DNA of 64,000 nucleotides from assembly GCA_030427705.1 (NCBI GenBank), contig JAUIBR010000028.1, forward strand, positions 26,566 through 90,565. Direction: 5' to 3'. This document shows, piece by piece, positions 1 through 7,010 of this stretch. The first letter of the stretch is position 1; each line of letters begins with the position of its first letter. The notes beneath the pieces are model-generated. The model saw only the letters and a program-made list of their open reading frames with translations, was not told the origin of the DNA and searched no databases. The stretch is from a bacterium. GTDB lineage: Bacteria > Myxococcota_A > Bradymonadia > Bradymonadales > Bradymonadaceae. The position numbers were made by a program, and so were the translations under genes.

Positions 1-1
1 T

Positions 2-193
2 CTGGAGGCTGTCGCCGAAGGCCAGGGCATCAACGCCTACATTGAAAAACAGCGCGAACTGTCTCCGTTCTATGGTGGAATGACGACCGCAGGACCCGCG
101 ACTGGCGATGTGAACTTTCCAGAACCCGTCAGGTCAGGTGGCCGTGCTGGCGCAAAAGGTCGGCCTTCTCGGGTGCGACATTCGTTGCAATAA
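2..193 (+). CDS. 3' end of an unrecognised gene (truncated by window edge)
   Basis: The frame is open from base 2 to a TAA at 191-193, giving 63 residues with no start inside the window. The peptide has a reasonable composition at first (helical, with Glu, Gln and Ala) but turns Arg/Gly/Ser-rich near its end. That last part overlaps the convergent hemerythrin-like gene by about 65 bp. The overlap suggests either a tail that has run past its original stop or that only the first 40 or so codons are under selection. I do not recognise the family. Confidence 0.35.
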   Translation: MEAVAEGQGINAYIEKQRELSPFYGGMTTAGPATGDVNFPEPVRSGGRAGAKGRPSRVRHSLQ

Positions 194-779
194 TCGACTG
201 CAGCTCCGAGAAACGCTCGCCAGTGGAAATCTCGACGGCGGCCACGTACATGCGTAGCGGCCCGTAGGGTTTGGTATCCGATAGCGACCGCAGCACGTAC
301 GGAAGCTGCTTTTCTTGGAACGTCGACCAGTCCAAAGCCACGATATCTGCCACCGCAGCGGCCCGGCCTTCGACGGTTTCGTGCACACGTTGGGTCAGGG
401 GCATCATGACCTCTTCTTCGTCCACCAGATGCTTCTCGAACGATGGCGCCCAGGCGGTAATCGCATCGCGCACCGCATCGATATCTTCGGCTTCCAATGC
501 CGCGATCAACGCTGCTTCATATTTGTCCTCGCGCTCGTGAGCATCCCGCAAATTTGCGTTCAGGACTGCGTCATCGAACAGACGATCTAATAGCGGGAAG
601 AAGACCTCTTCCTCGTGTCTGGCATGCAATTGAATCGCACCTTGGAGCGCGGTCAGCTCCAGCCCAACTTGCTCAAGATCGCCACGTTCGGCTGCCGCAG
701 ACATCGCAGCAAAGCCAGCGCGCAAGGCTTCATGTGTTAAACGCATGAACGCAAATGGACGCACATTGAATTCGCTCAC
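129..779 (-). CDS. Hemerythrin HHE domain protein
   Basis: This 216-residue protein has a hemerythrin-type four-helix bundle predicted to bind a di-iron centre. His/Glu ligand motifs are visible in order: RLTHEAL, LHARHEEEVFFP, DAHERED and FEKHLVDEEEVMMP, the spacing expected of cytoplasmic HHE proteins. Such proteins sense or bind O2, NO or iron. I place the start at the GTG at 779 because AGGGAG lies just upstream. Longer in-frame starts (819-821 or 1067) would run into the divergent ankyrin gene and add residues without hemerythrin character. The 117-bp gap to the ankyrin gene must carry both promoters. The substrate cannot be told from sequence. Confidence 0.75.
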   Translation of the reverse strand: MSEFNVRPFAFMRLTHEALRAGFAAMSAAAERGDLEQVGLELTALQGAIQLHARHEEEVFFPLLDRLFDDAVLNANLRDAHEREDKYEAALIAALEAEDIDAVRDAITAWAPSFEKHLVDEEEVMMPLTQRVHETVEGRAAAVADIVALDWSTFQEKQLPYVLRSLSDTKPYGPLRMYVAAVEISTGERFSELQSIIATNVAPEKADLLRQHGHLT

Positions 780-896
780 AATCGTCTCCCTGGTAGGTGG
801 TTTTGAGCGAGTTTTGCGCATCCCGTTGTGGTCGTCAATCGGACCGTGCGGTATCACGGTTGGACCAAGAATTTCGGCTACCAAAGAGGGGCAGAA

Positions 897-2084
897 ATGG
901 CGACGTACCGAGAACTCCGTCAGATGATTATCGCTGAGGCGTGGGAAGATATTGAAGGTGCACGGGGCGCGCAGATAAAGCCGCACATACCTGACCTGAT
1001 CGCGCTCTATGACGACCTCGAAAGTTGGCCCAAGAAGCTCGCCGTTATTCAGCTTCTGCAGGACCAAGAGGACACGGACGAAGTTCGCCGGGTGATGCTG
1101 GATTGCCTACGTGCGCCAAACACCCATGACTGGTCGCAAGACAACGTGGAGCTGACCAAGGCGGCCGCGTTAGGATTTGTGGACGAGGAGTACGACACGT
1201 TCATGGCGTTCTACAACGACCGTGAACGGCTCGCCGAGACCGTCGCCAAGGTCCTCGCAGAGAACGACATGACGCAGGTTCCAATGGGACCAAAGCCCGA
1301 GCCCAAGCCGGTTCCGAAGGCGTCAAACTTGATGGAAGCGATCGCGAACGGTGATGCTGAGTCGGTGAAGGCGTTCATCGCTGCAGGTGACGACCTCGAT
1401 GCACCAGGAAGTCACAGGCAAATCCAGGGAATGCAGCCGCTTATCTTCGCGATCAGCAACAAGCAGCTTGAGATTGTAGACATCTTGCTCGATGCCGGGG
1501 CCGATCCAAACGTCGTCCGGGAAGGCGGGCAGACCCCGTTGTCATGGGCAGTTTTCCTGGGCCTTACCGACCTTGCTATCAAGTTGATGGACCTCGGGGG
1601 CGATCTCGAGCGGGCCGACCAATATGGCGAGACGCTAGCTATGCCTGCTGCAAAGTACGGTTATGACGAGATCTTGGACGAACTCATCAAACGAGGTGCT
1701 CCCTTCAACAAACCCTATCGGGATGGTCGCACACCACTTTGGTTTGCAGCGGAAAATGGCAAGACGAACGCGGTGATGCGCTTGATTGAGGAAGGTCTCG
1801 ATATCAATGAACTCATCTCCGGTTCGGCACCGTTGCACCTGGCGGTTCGAAACAACTCAAGCCGCTTGATGACCGCATTGCTGAAGGCGGGGGCCGAGAT
1901 AGACCTACTCAACGGAAACGGCCGGACGGCGTTGATGATTGCGGCGAGCAACGGGTACGTGAATCTGGTCAAGAAGTTGGTGAAGGCCGGGGCCGACACG
2001 ACGCTCAAGGACCGAAACGGGCAAACTGCAGCTACGATGGCAACCGGTCGGCGAGCCGACGAAATTAAGGCGGAACTGGGATAG
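897..2084 (+). CDS. Ankyrin repeat protein
   Basis: This 395-residue protein has no signal peptide. Residues 1 to about 135 form an acidic, helical domain I do not recognise. From about residue 145 there are six or seven ankyrin repeats with typical G-A-D-x-N/T turns (LLDAGADPNVV, LLKAGAEIDLL, LVKAGADTTLK) and TPL / TALMIAA starts. It is probably a cytoplasmic protein-protein interaction scaffold. I chose the ATG at 897 because it follows AGAGGGG at 5-6 bp; an upstream GTG at 828 has no such site. It is divergent from the hemerythrin-like gene. The stop is followed at once by a small hairpin (GAAAGTT/AACTTTC, 2084-2100) without a T tract. Confidence 0.8.
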   Translation: MATYRELRQMIIAEAWEDIEGARGAQIKPHIPDLIALYDDLESWPKKLAVIQLLQDQEDTDEVRRVMLDCLRAPNTHDWSQDNVELTKAAALGFVDEEYDTFMAFYNDRERLAETVAKVLAENDMTQVPMGPKPEPKPVPKASNLMEAIANGDAESVKAFIAAGDDLDAPGSHRQIQGMQPLIFAISNKQLEIVDILLDAGADPNVVREGGQTPLSWAVFLGLTDLAIKLMDLGGDLERADQYGETLAMPAAKYGYDEILDELIKRGAPFNKPYRDGRTPLWFAAENGKTNAVMRLIEEGLDINELISGSAPLHLAVRNNSSRLMTALLKAGAEIDLLNGNGRTALMIAASNGYVNLVKKLVKAGADTTLKDRNGQTAATMATGRRADEIKAELG

Positions 2085-2153
2085 AAAGTTGATAACTTTC
2101 GACTAAACATGCAGATTTGTGGCTCAAGCCTGTACCTACCCTGGAGTTTTGGG

Positions 2154-2726
2154 ATGAACCGTTTTCTGATTCTTTGTGCAGCATCGACCCTGCTTGTCGC
2201 GTGTGGCGACGACGATACTTCGAATAACGCCAACAACGTCAACAACGTTAACAACGTCAATAACGTCAACAATTCGAATAACGCCAACAATTCGAACAAC
2301 GCGAATAACTCGAATAACTCGAACAATATGGCGGGCGGCAATCCTTGCTTCACCGAAGAGGTTGTCACGATGACCCAAACGGCCGAGGACGGTCTGGCAG
2401 TGTATTATTGCGACACGGATGCCGGCGGGTGTGGCGCGTTCCAATCCACTTGTGACCTGCCGCGACTGACGTTCAAGCAGGTTAGCGATGGCGTCTACGG
2501 GATAGACGGCAGGCAGCTGGTCATCGTGGACCCAGATGTTGGCTCGCCCTCCGGTCAGGTCTTCGCTGGTGTGACCGATGTGCCTGAAGACACGCGCCTA
2601 AGCGCGACACTTCGGCGTGACACCCAGCTGCCGTTTGGCAACTATGATGGCACGATCGAAGTGACGTTCTCGGGCGATACCTTCACGATCCATACGATGG
2701 TCGACCCTATGCTGCCGCAGCAATAG
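2154..2726 (+). CDS. Secreted lipoprotein with Asn-Asn-X linker
   Basis: The 190-residue product begins with a lipoprotein signal peptide ending in the lipobox LLVAC, so it should be exported and lipidated. An Asn-rich linker of about 40 residues made of NNV, NNA and NNS triplets follows (about residues 25-62). The remaining 125 residues are a globular, Cys-containing domain of unknown family. I chose the ATG at 2154 (GGAG about 9 bp upstream) because the lipobox then falls at a normal distance from Met. The 3' end overlaps the convergent methyltransferase gene by 20 bp. The function is unknown; an envelope role is inferred only from the export signal. Confidence 0.7.
   Translation: MNRFLILCAASTLLVACGDDDTSNNANNVNNVNNVNNVNNSNNANNSNNANNSNNSNNMAGGNPCFTEEVVTMTQTAEDGLAVYYCDTDAGGCGAFQSTCDLPRLTFKQVSDGVYGIDGRQLVIVDPDVGSPSGQVFAGVTDVPEDTRLSATLRRDTQLPFGNYDGTIEVTFSGDTFTIHTMVDPMLPQQ
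2217..2331 (+). repeat. AAY-AAY-NNN codon repeat encoding Asn-Asn-X linker
   Basis: Imperfect 9-bp repeat (AAC AAC GTC, AAT AAC GCC and similar) inside the lipoprotein gene. Synonymous AAC/AAT changes keep the Asn pairs while the third residue drifts among Val, Ala and Ser. Confidence 0.85.
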
Positions 2727-3543
2727 CCGTAATCATCTCTAGATTCGGGTTCCCACTTGGCCAGCTATTCTGACGTTGGACGTGCTCGAATCCGGCAGCA
2801 CGCAACAAGGAGCTTAACGCTTCAAAGCTCCATGCCGCTGTGGTGTTGTGGTACGTCGACACGGTCCCGTCGGGCTTGATGATGTGAAATGACTGGCGCG
2901 CTGCGTTTTGCTCCGCGAACCATTGGTTCTCGATGAGGGACAGATGGGGACCATCGTGAAACAGTCCTGACGATTCCCGTGACCAACTGACAGCAGTGTC
3001 AGCAAGCTGTCTGACAGCGTCAGCTGATTGTACTTCCAAAGCGAGCAAACCGCCGGGAACCAAGGCATCATGGGCCTTCTCCAGAAGCCGTCTCACGTCG
3101 TCTGGCGAGAAGACATTGAACTCACCGTAAATCATCGTGATGGCATCCACCGCATCGGGAAACTCGACCTCGACGACGTCACCTTGCACGAACTGCATGT
3201 TGGGTTGGGTGTGTGTCGACTGCGCGTGTCGGATGGATGCGGGACCCAGGTCAATTCCTAGATAGGACTCAACTTGACCGGATTCCGTGAGCGGTCCTGC
3301 ATACAATCCGGGCCCGCATCCGAGGTCAAGAATCGAACATTTTTCAGGAAGTTGGCTTAGAATCCAGTCGCATTGTTCGGCGATAAGCTGACGATTGCGA
3401 CTGGCAAGCTCGGTCGCATCGGTGAGGTGATACTCCAACATCCGTGCGCTGAAATCTGGGTCGTGCCAGGGGATTTTATAGGTGCCATCCCAAAGTGGAA
3501 TGGTCTGATCGGCGCAGAGCGCCATAAGATCTGAACTGAACAT
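2707..3543 (-). CDS. SAM-dependent methyltransferase (class I)
   Basis: This 278-residue protein has the Rossmann-type SAM-binding motif I (ILDLGCGPGLYAGPL) near residue 95, an acidic motif II (YLGIDLGPAS) and later motifs (DAITMIYGEFNVF, LLEKAHDALVPGGLLALEV). This is the order seen in small-molecule methyltransferases of the Methyltransf_25/11 type. It is cytoplasmic, with no signal peptide. The substrate cannot be assigned. Its 3' end overlaps the convergent lipoprotein gene by 20 bp. An inverted repeat lies 14-31 bp upstream of its ATG and may regulate it. Confidence 0.8.
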   Translation of the reverse strand: MFSSDLMALCADQTIPLWDGTYKIPWHDPDFSARMLEYHLTDATELASRNRQLIAEQCDWILSQLPEKCSILDLGCGPGLYAGPLTESGQVESYLGIDLGPASIRHAQSTHTQPNMQFVQGDVVEVEFPDAVDAITMIYGEFNVFSPDDVRRLLEKAHDALVPGGLLALEVQSADAVRQLADTAVSWSRESSGLFHDGPHLSLIENQWFAEQNAARQSFHIIKPDGTVSTYHNTTAAWSFEALSSLLRAAGFEHVQRQNSWPSGNPNLEMITAIAAAA

Positions 3544-3556
3544 AGTAACTCCGTGA

Positions 3557-3574
3557 TGAGCACAATGGTGCTCA
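3557..3574. promoter_or_regulatory. Inverted repeat upstream of the methyltransferase gene
   Basis: TGAGCAC, four bases, then GTGCTCA: a perfect 7-bp inverted repeat ending 14 bp before the methyltransferase ATG. It could be an operator or a 5' UTR hairpin. It sits in a 273-bp gap that also serves the divergent flavoprotein operon. Nothing else in that gap is clear. Confidence 0.35.
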
Positions 3575-3816
3575 CAAATAAAATGCCAAATAGTGGCGTT
3601 AATTATTGATTTGGTTGGCTCGCCCGTGGGCTGCCCGTGGAGTTACGCGTTCATGGTCTAACCGTAGCTCAAACCGACTCTGTTCGAAAGAGACTTGCAG
3701 TCGGATACCGAGGGCCAAAAGATAAGGCACAACAAACCGCGGATACGCCATCGAACTTCGGCAGGGGCATCGCTATCTTCTTCGTGTAGAATACAGAAAC
3801 CACGGAGTTTGTAGCG

Positions 3817-4707
3817 ATGCAAGAGTTCGATGTTGTAGTAGTTGGTGGCGGTCCGGCGGGTTTGTCGGCTGCCTTATGTTTAGGTCGTGCACGCAAGTCC
3901 GTTGTCGTGATTGACGCTGGAAGCCCGCGGCATGCGGTCGCTGAAGGTGTCCACAATCTGATAACACGGGAGGGAATGCCGCCGGCCGAATTGCGGGCTG
4001 TAACTTGGGAGCAGATGCGACCCTACACATCCGTGGAGGGGCCAGTGCAGGCGCGTGTGAACCGCATCACACAGGACCAAAAGCACTGGGTCGTCGAATC
4101 TGAGTCAGGCAGCTTCCGATGCCGTGCGGTCGTTATTGCGACAGGCGTCATCGACGAACACCCCGAGATTCCGGGTTACAAGGAACTCTGGGGTCATAGC
4201 ATTCACCAATGCCCGTTCTGCCATGGCTGGGAAGTTCAAGATCAACCTGCCGCCGTAATTGGCGCGCCGGAACACTTGCTTCACATGGCCCCGATGTTGA
4301 GCGGTTGGACCAATGATATCGCGGTCTTCAGCAATGGCGTGCCGATGACGGACGAGCAGAAAGCCATCTTCAAGAAGGCCAATGTCCCGGCGTGTGACCA
4401 ACCGATTGCCGACCTGCGGCGAAGTGGAACTCAGCTCGAAGAAATCGTGTTGGAAAACGGGTCTTCCTTGGCGCGGTCCGTCATCTTTTCCGTGACATCG
4501 CAACGGCAGGTTCCGCTGGTGCAGGCCCTGGAACTCGAGCTGAATGAGATGGGCTATATCGTTGTGGACGAGCAGTTACAGACCTCGCGTCCCGGGATTT
4601 GGGCCGCCGGTGACGTGACAAGTCGAATGCAGCAAGTGGTGCAATCAGCCGCGCAAGGTCTGCTCGCGGGCGCGATGATCACTGCCTCAATCAACATGAG
4701 TTCATGA
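3817..4707 (+). CDS. Thioredoxin reductase-like FAD-dependent oxidoreductase
   Basis: A 296-residue flavoprotein of the thioredoxin reductase fold. The FAD-binding GGGPAGLSAAL motif is at residues 9-20, the redox-active type CxxC appears as CPFCHGWE around residue 136, and the second FAD motif AAGDVTSRMQQ is near residue 264. The NADPH-domain dinucleotide motif is weak: where GxGxxA is expected the sequence reads IGAPEHLL. The pyridine nucleotide specificity or activity may therefore be altered. The gene shares an ATGA overlap with a downstream AraC-type regulator, so the two are co-translated. The regulator probably controls this enzyme. The electron acceptor is unknown. Confidence 0.8.
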   Translation: MQEFDVVVVGGGPAGLSAALCLGRARKSVVVIDAGSPRHAVAEGVHNLITREGMPPAELRAVTWEQMRPYTSVEGPVQARVNRITQDQKHWVVESESGSFRCRAVVIATGVIDEHPEIPGYKELWGHSIHQCPFCHGWEVQDQPAAVIGAPEHLLHMAPMLSGWTNDIAVFSNGVPMTDEQKAIFKKANVPACDQPIADLRRSGTQLEEIVLENGSSLARSVIFSVTSQRQVPLVQALELELNEMGYIVVDEQLQTSRPGIWAAGDVTSRMQQVVQSAAQGLLAGAMITASINMSS

Positions 4708-5549
4708 GCCAGAAACCACGACTGATATCCACGCTCGCCGAGCACCAGACGGTCTCCGTCCAGCACCTACGTTCCGGTGAGTGTTTGCCTGACCATGCCC
4801 ACGACACGGTGGTTCACCCGCATTCGTCCATCGGTTTGTATACGGCGGGGGAGCTTCGGTTCTGGATGGGACGTGAGTATGCCATCAAGGCAGGTGATAT
4901 TGTGCTTGTTCCTGAGGGCATGCCCCATTTCAGCCGGAACGCAGTGGACGCGGAACTGATTGGAATTGCCGTCTGTACACACTGTTTGAAAGGTGGCTGC
5001 GCGGAACCTCTTCGGCAGCTGTTTGGCGCTGTACGCGATGGTGGCAGCGCCGTTCGGTTTCTAGATGGCCATGATGCTGTCCTGCAGATTTTCGCAAAGG
5101 TCGCAGACGAAATGCAGGAGCGACGCCACGGATTTGAGGTCATGGTCGACAGTTTGCTGACGCAGCTCGCTGTGGAGATTCAGCGGGCCAGTCCGGTGGC
5201 AGCCGCGCGTCAGCAGGACACGAACGCGTCCCCAATCGTGATGCGGGCGTTGGCTGTCATCGAACAACGTGTGGGCGAGTCAATCTCGCTGTCAGACGTC
5301 GCACGCCAGGTCGGTCGATCTCCGGCGCATCTGGCTGCGGTGGTGAAGGAAGAGACGGGCCAAACCGTTGTAGAGTGGATAACGCATGCCCGGATGGCTG
5401 TTGCCCGAGATCTGCTGTCGAGTACCGATGAGACGATCGCTGCCATCGCGGAAACTACGGGGTACGCCAGCCCTTCACACTTCCACCGAACGTTTCGTCG
5501 GGAGCATCAAAACTCGCCAGGAGCGTGGCGGCGAGCGCATCAGAAGTGA
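4704..5549 (+). CDS. AraC family transcriptional regulator
   Basis: A 281-residue regulator with an N-terminal cupin-type ligand domain (about residues 20-110; HAHDTVVHPH and AGDIVLVPEGMPH) and a C-terminal double helix-turn-helix domain (about 180-278; SLSDVARQVGRSPAHLAAVVKEETG and the AraC signature region ending SPSHFHRTFRREH). Cys91, Cys94 and Cys99 (CTHCLKGGC) form a compact cluster that might sense redox state or bind metal. That would suit its partner, a thiol-type oxidoreductase whose stop codon it overlaps (ATGA). The sensing role is inference. The two genes are likely co-transcribed and the regulator may control its own operon. Confidence 0.82.
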   Translation: MSQKPRLISTLAEHQTVSVQHLRSGECLPDHAHDTVVHPHSSIGLYTAGELRFWMGREYAIKAGDIVLVPEGMPHFSRNAVDAELIGIAVCTHCLKGGCAEPLRQLFGAVRDGGSAVRFLDGHDAVLQIFAKVADEMQERRHGFEVMVDSLLTQLAVEIQRASPVAAARQQDTNASPIVMRALAVIEQRVGESISLSDVARQVGRSPAHLAAVVKEETGQTVVEWITHARMAVARDLLSSTDETIAAIAETTGYASPSHFHRTFRREHQNSPGAWRRAHQK

Positions 5550-5557
5550 ATCAGGGC

Positions 5558-6586
5558 CTATTGCAATCGTTCGATCTCCATCGAACCGATGTAGGAAAAG
5601 CGACCCGTTCCATCGGGACTGACACTCACTGTCAGTTCGATTGACCCAGTATCCATCACGTCTACCGCGTCAAAGACCGCGTATTCTGACATCTGATTGG
5701 AGGGTTCATAGTCGATGAATTGCTCTCCAATTTGGTACCTGGAAAGCCGCCCCATGCCTCCATCATCACCATCTCGACTGCCGAAGATTTGAACGCGGTA
5801 GCTGCCCGTTGGTAGCTCCTGGGCGAGCACAATCCCCTGTTCCAGGAGGGCCGCGTCGTGTCCGTCGAAATTGCCTGACCAGATGGTGTCGCGGGTGACT
5901 TCAGGCGGAATGCCGAGCGTAGTGGTCAATGCACCACCGTTTTGGTCACCGTTGAATCCCGAGGCGACCACCACGACAGAGGTCGGATTTCCGTCGACGG
6001 TATCAAGTGGACCAACGGTTTCGTTGAGTCCAAGCTTCGTCCAATCCGGCGCCACCGTTGGCCCAAAGTCCACCCGCACAACCTCACCGACCGGAAAATC
6101 GCGCAAGCAATCGGGGTCGTTCACTGACCAGCCCATGGTATCCAATTCGGGATCGCAATACTGACAGTTTAAGTCAGGGTTGATAGCGCCGGCGGGGAAA
6201 CACTGGGCGCCGATCTGGCATGGGCAACCACAGACATTAGGCAAAAACTGACCACATATTTCCGCGTCGCACGTCCCACAATTGACGGTGCGCATACTGC
6301 CACAACTGTCGGTAATCTCGGCATCATCGCAGTTGAGCAACGCAGTCTGGCAAAGCTCGGAATCCGTTTCAGGAACACAAAGGTCCACCTCGCTTGCATC
6401 ATCACCGAGGTCCGTATTCGTCCCGTCTTCGCCAATATCCCCGACATCCATAGTCGCCATGTCAACGTCCATGTCGAGTTGCGCCTCGTCGAGCTCGGTA
6501 AACAAGTTACATCCGGTCAACACAACAGCAATCAACAGGCTGAAGGTCTTACCCTTGTTCCCCAATCTGCTAACGTCTATCGGCAT
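5558..6586 (-). CDS. Secreted Asp- and Cys-rich lipoprotein
   Basis: This 342-residue product has a lipoprotein signal (lipobox VLTGC near residue 26), then an acidic Asp/Met/Gly-rich spacer (residues 30-65). A Cys-rich segment of about 90 residues follows (CGSMRTVNCGTC, CGCPCQIGAQC). The C-terminal domain of about 200 residues appears beta-rich (VRVDFGPTVAPDWTKLG, SYRVQIFGSRDGDDGG) and resembles the lectin-like, sugar-binding-type domains of secreted proteins. That resemblance is weak and not assigned. Export and surface anchoring are likely; function is unknown. Confidence 0.65.
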   Translation of the reverse strand: MPIDVSRLGNKGKTFSLLIAVVLTGCNLFTELDEAQLDMDVDMATMDVGDIGEDGTNTDLGDDASEVDLCVPETDSELCQTALLNCDDAEITDSCGSMRTVNCGTCDAEICGQFLPNVCGCPCQIGAQCFPAGAINPDLNCQYCDPELDTMGWSVNDPDCLRDFPVGEVVRVDFGPTVAPDWTKLGLNETVGPLDTVDGNPTSVVVVASGFNGDQNGGALTTTLGIPPEVTRDTIWSGNFDGHDAALLEQGIVLAQELPTGSYRVQIFGSRDGDDGGMGRLSRYQIGEQFIDYEPSNQMSEYAVFDAVDVMDTGSIELTVSVSPDGTGRFSYIGSMEIERLQ

Positions 6587-6649
6587 CGGTGCCCGGTTCT
6601 GGTTCGGGTGTCACAGTACAAAGTCTACCCTCAGATAGTCGGCCAACCC

Positions 6650-6865
6650 ATGAAAACTCTCAGAATCTTAGAAGACACCCACAACGGCTCGCCCGTTTGG
6701 CGTGTTCGGGTGTTTTATGATGGTCGTGCGATTAGCAGTGAAACTGTGCCGGCGGGCGACAATTCGGGCCTTGTTGCGCTCTTCGACAAGATGGTCGCGA
6801 AATTTCAGCCTGTGACAGTGGAGTCCGAAACGGCGGCTTGGATCGCTTCTATTCGAAACGACTGA
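6650..6865 (+). CDS. Small hypothetical protein, 71 aa
   Basis: A short soluble protein starting at the ATG at 6650. It has a strand-rich N-terminus (KTLRILEDTHNGSPVWRVRVFYDG) and a helical C-terminus. No family is recognised. It is divergent from the lipoprotein gene at 5558-6586, 63 bp away. No strong Shine-Dalgarno is visible; the composition is protein-like. Confidence 0.5.
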   Translation: MKTLRILEDTHNGSPVWRVRVFYDGRAISSETVPAGDNSGLVALFDKMVAKFQPVTVESETAAWIASIRND

Positions 6866-6876
6866 ATCAACAAGGA

Positions 6877-6922
6877 ACTAGGGTGGATGGGCAATTCCCA
6901 ATTCTGGCTTGAGTTCGATGCA
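6877..6922. repeat. 46-bp direct repeat, left copy
   Basis: Near-identical (about three mismatches) to 9243-9288. The right copy encodes the last 14 codons and stop of the lipoprotein gene at 9244-9957. The two copies flank the FG-GAP gene. Confidence 0.85.
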
Positions 6923-6990
6923 ACTCAGGTGACCAAGCGCTTCCGCGTGGACATGGTGTGCACATTGGCGTACACGCACGTAATGAATGC
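6878..6990 (-). pseudogene. Remnant of a duplicate lipoprotein 3' end
   Basis: Read on the minus strand, this stretch ends in SCIELKPELGIAHPP and a stop. The intact lipoprotein at 9244-9957 ends in SCIEFEPELGIAHPP. Further upstream in the same frame both have YVRV at roughly matching distance, with poor similarity between. It therefore looks like the decayed C-terminal end of a second copy of that gene, with the FG-GAP gene now lying between the copies. Confidence 0.55.
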
Positions 6991-7010
6991 CCCCTTTGGA
7001 GACACGCCAC

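Noticed and set aside
1715..2368. 217-codon frame with Leu/Phe/Glu repeat (LFELFALFELL)
   Set aside because: This is the antisense reading of the Asn-Asn-X codon repeat; the hydrophobic repeat is an artefact.
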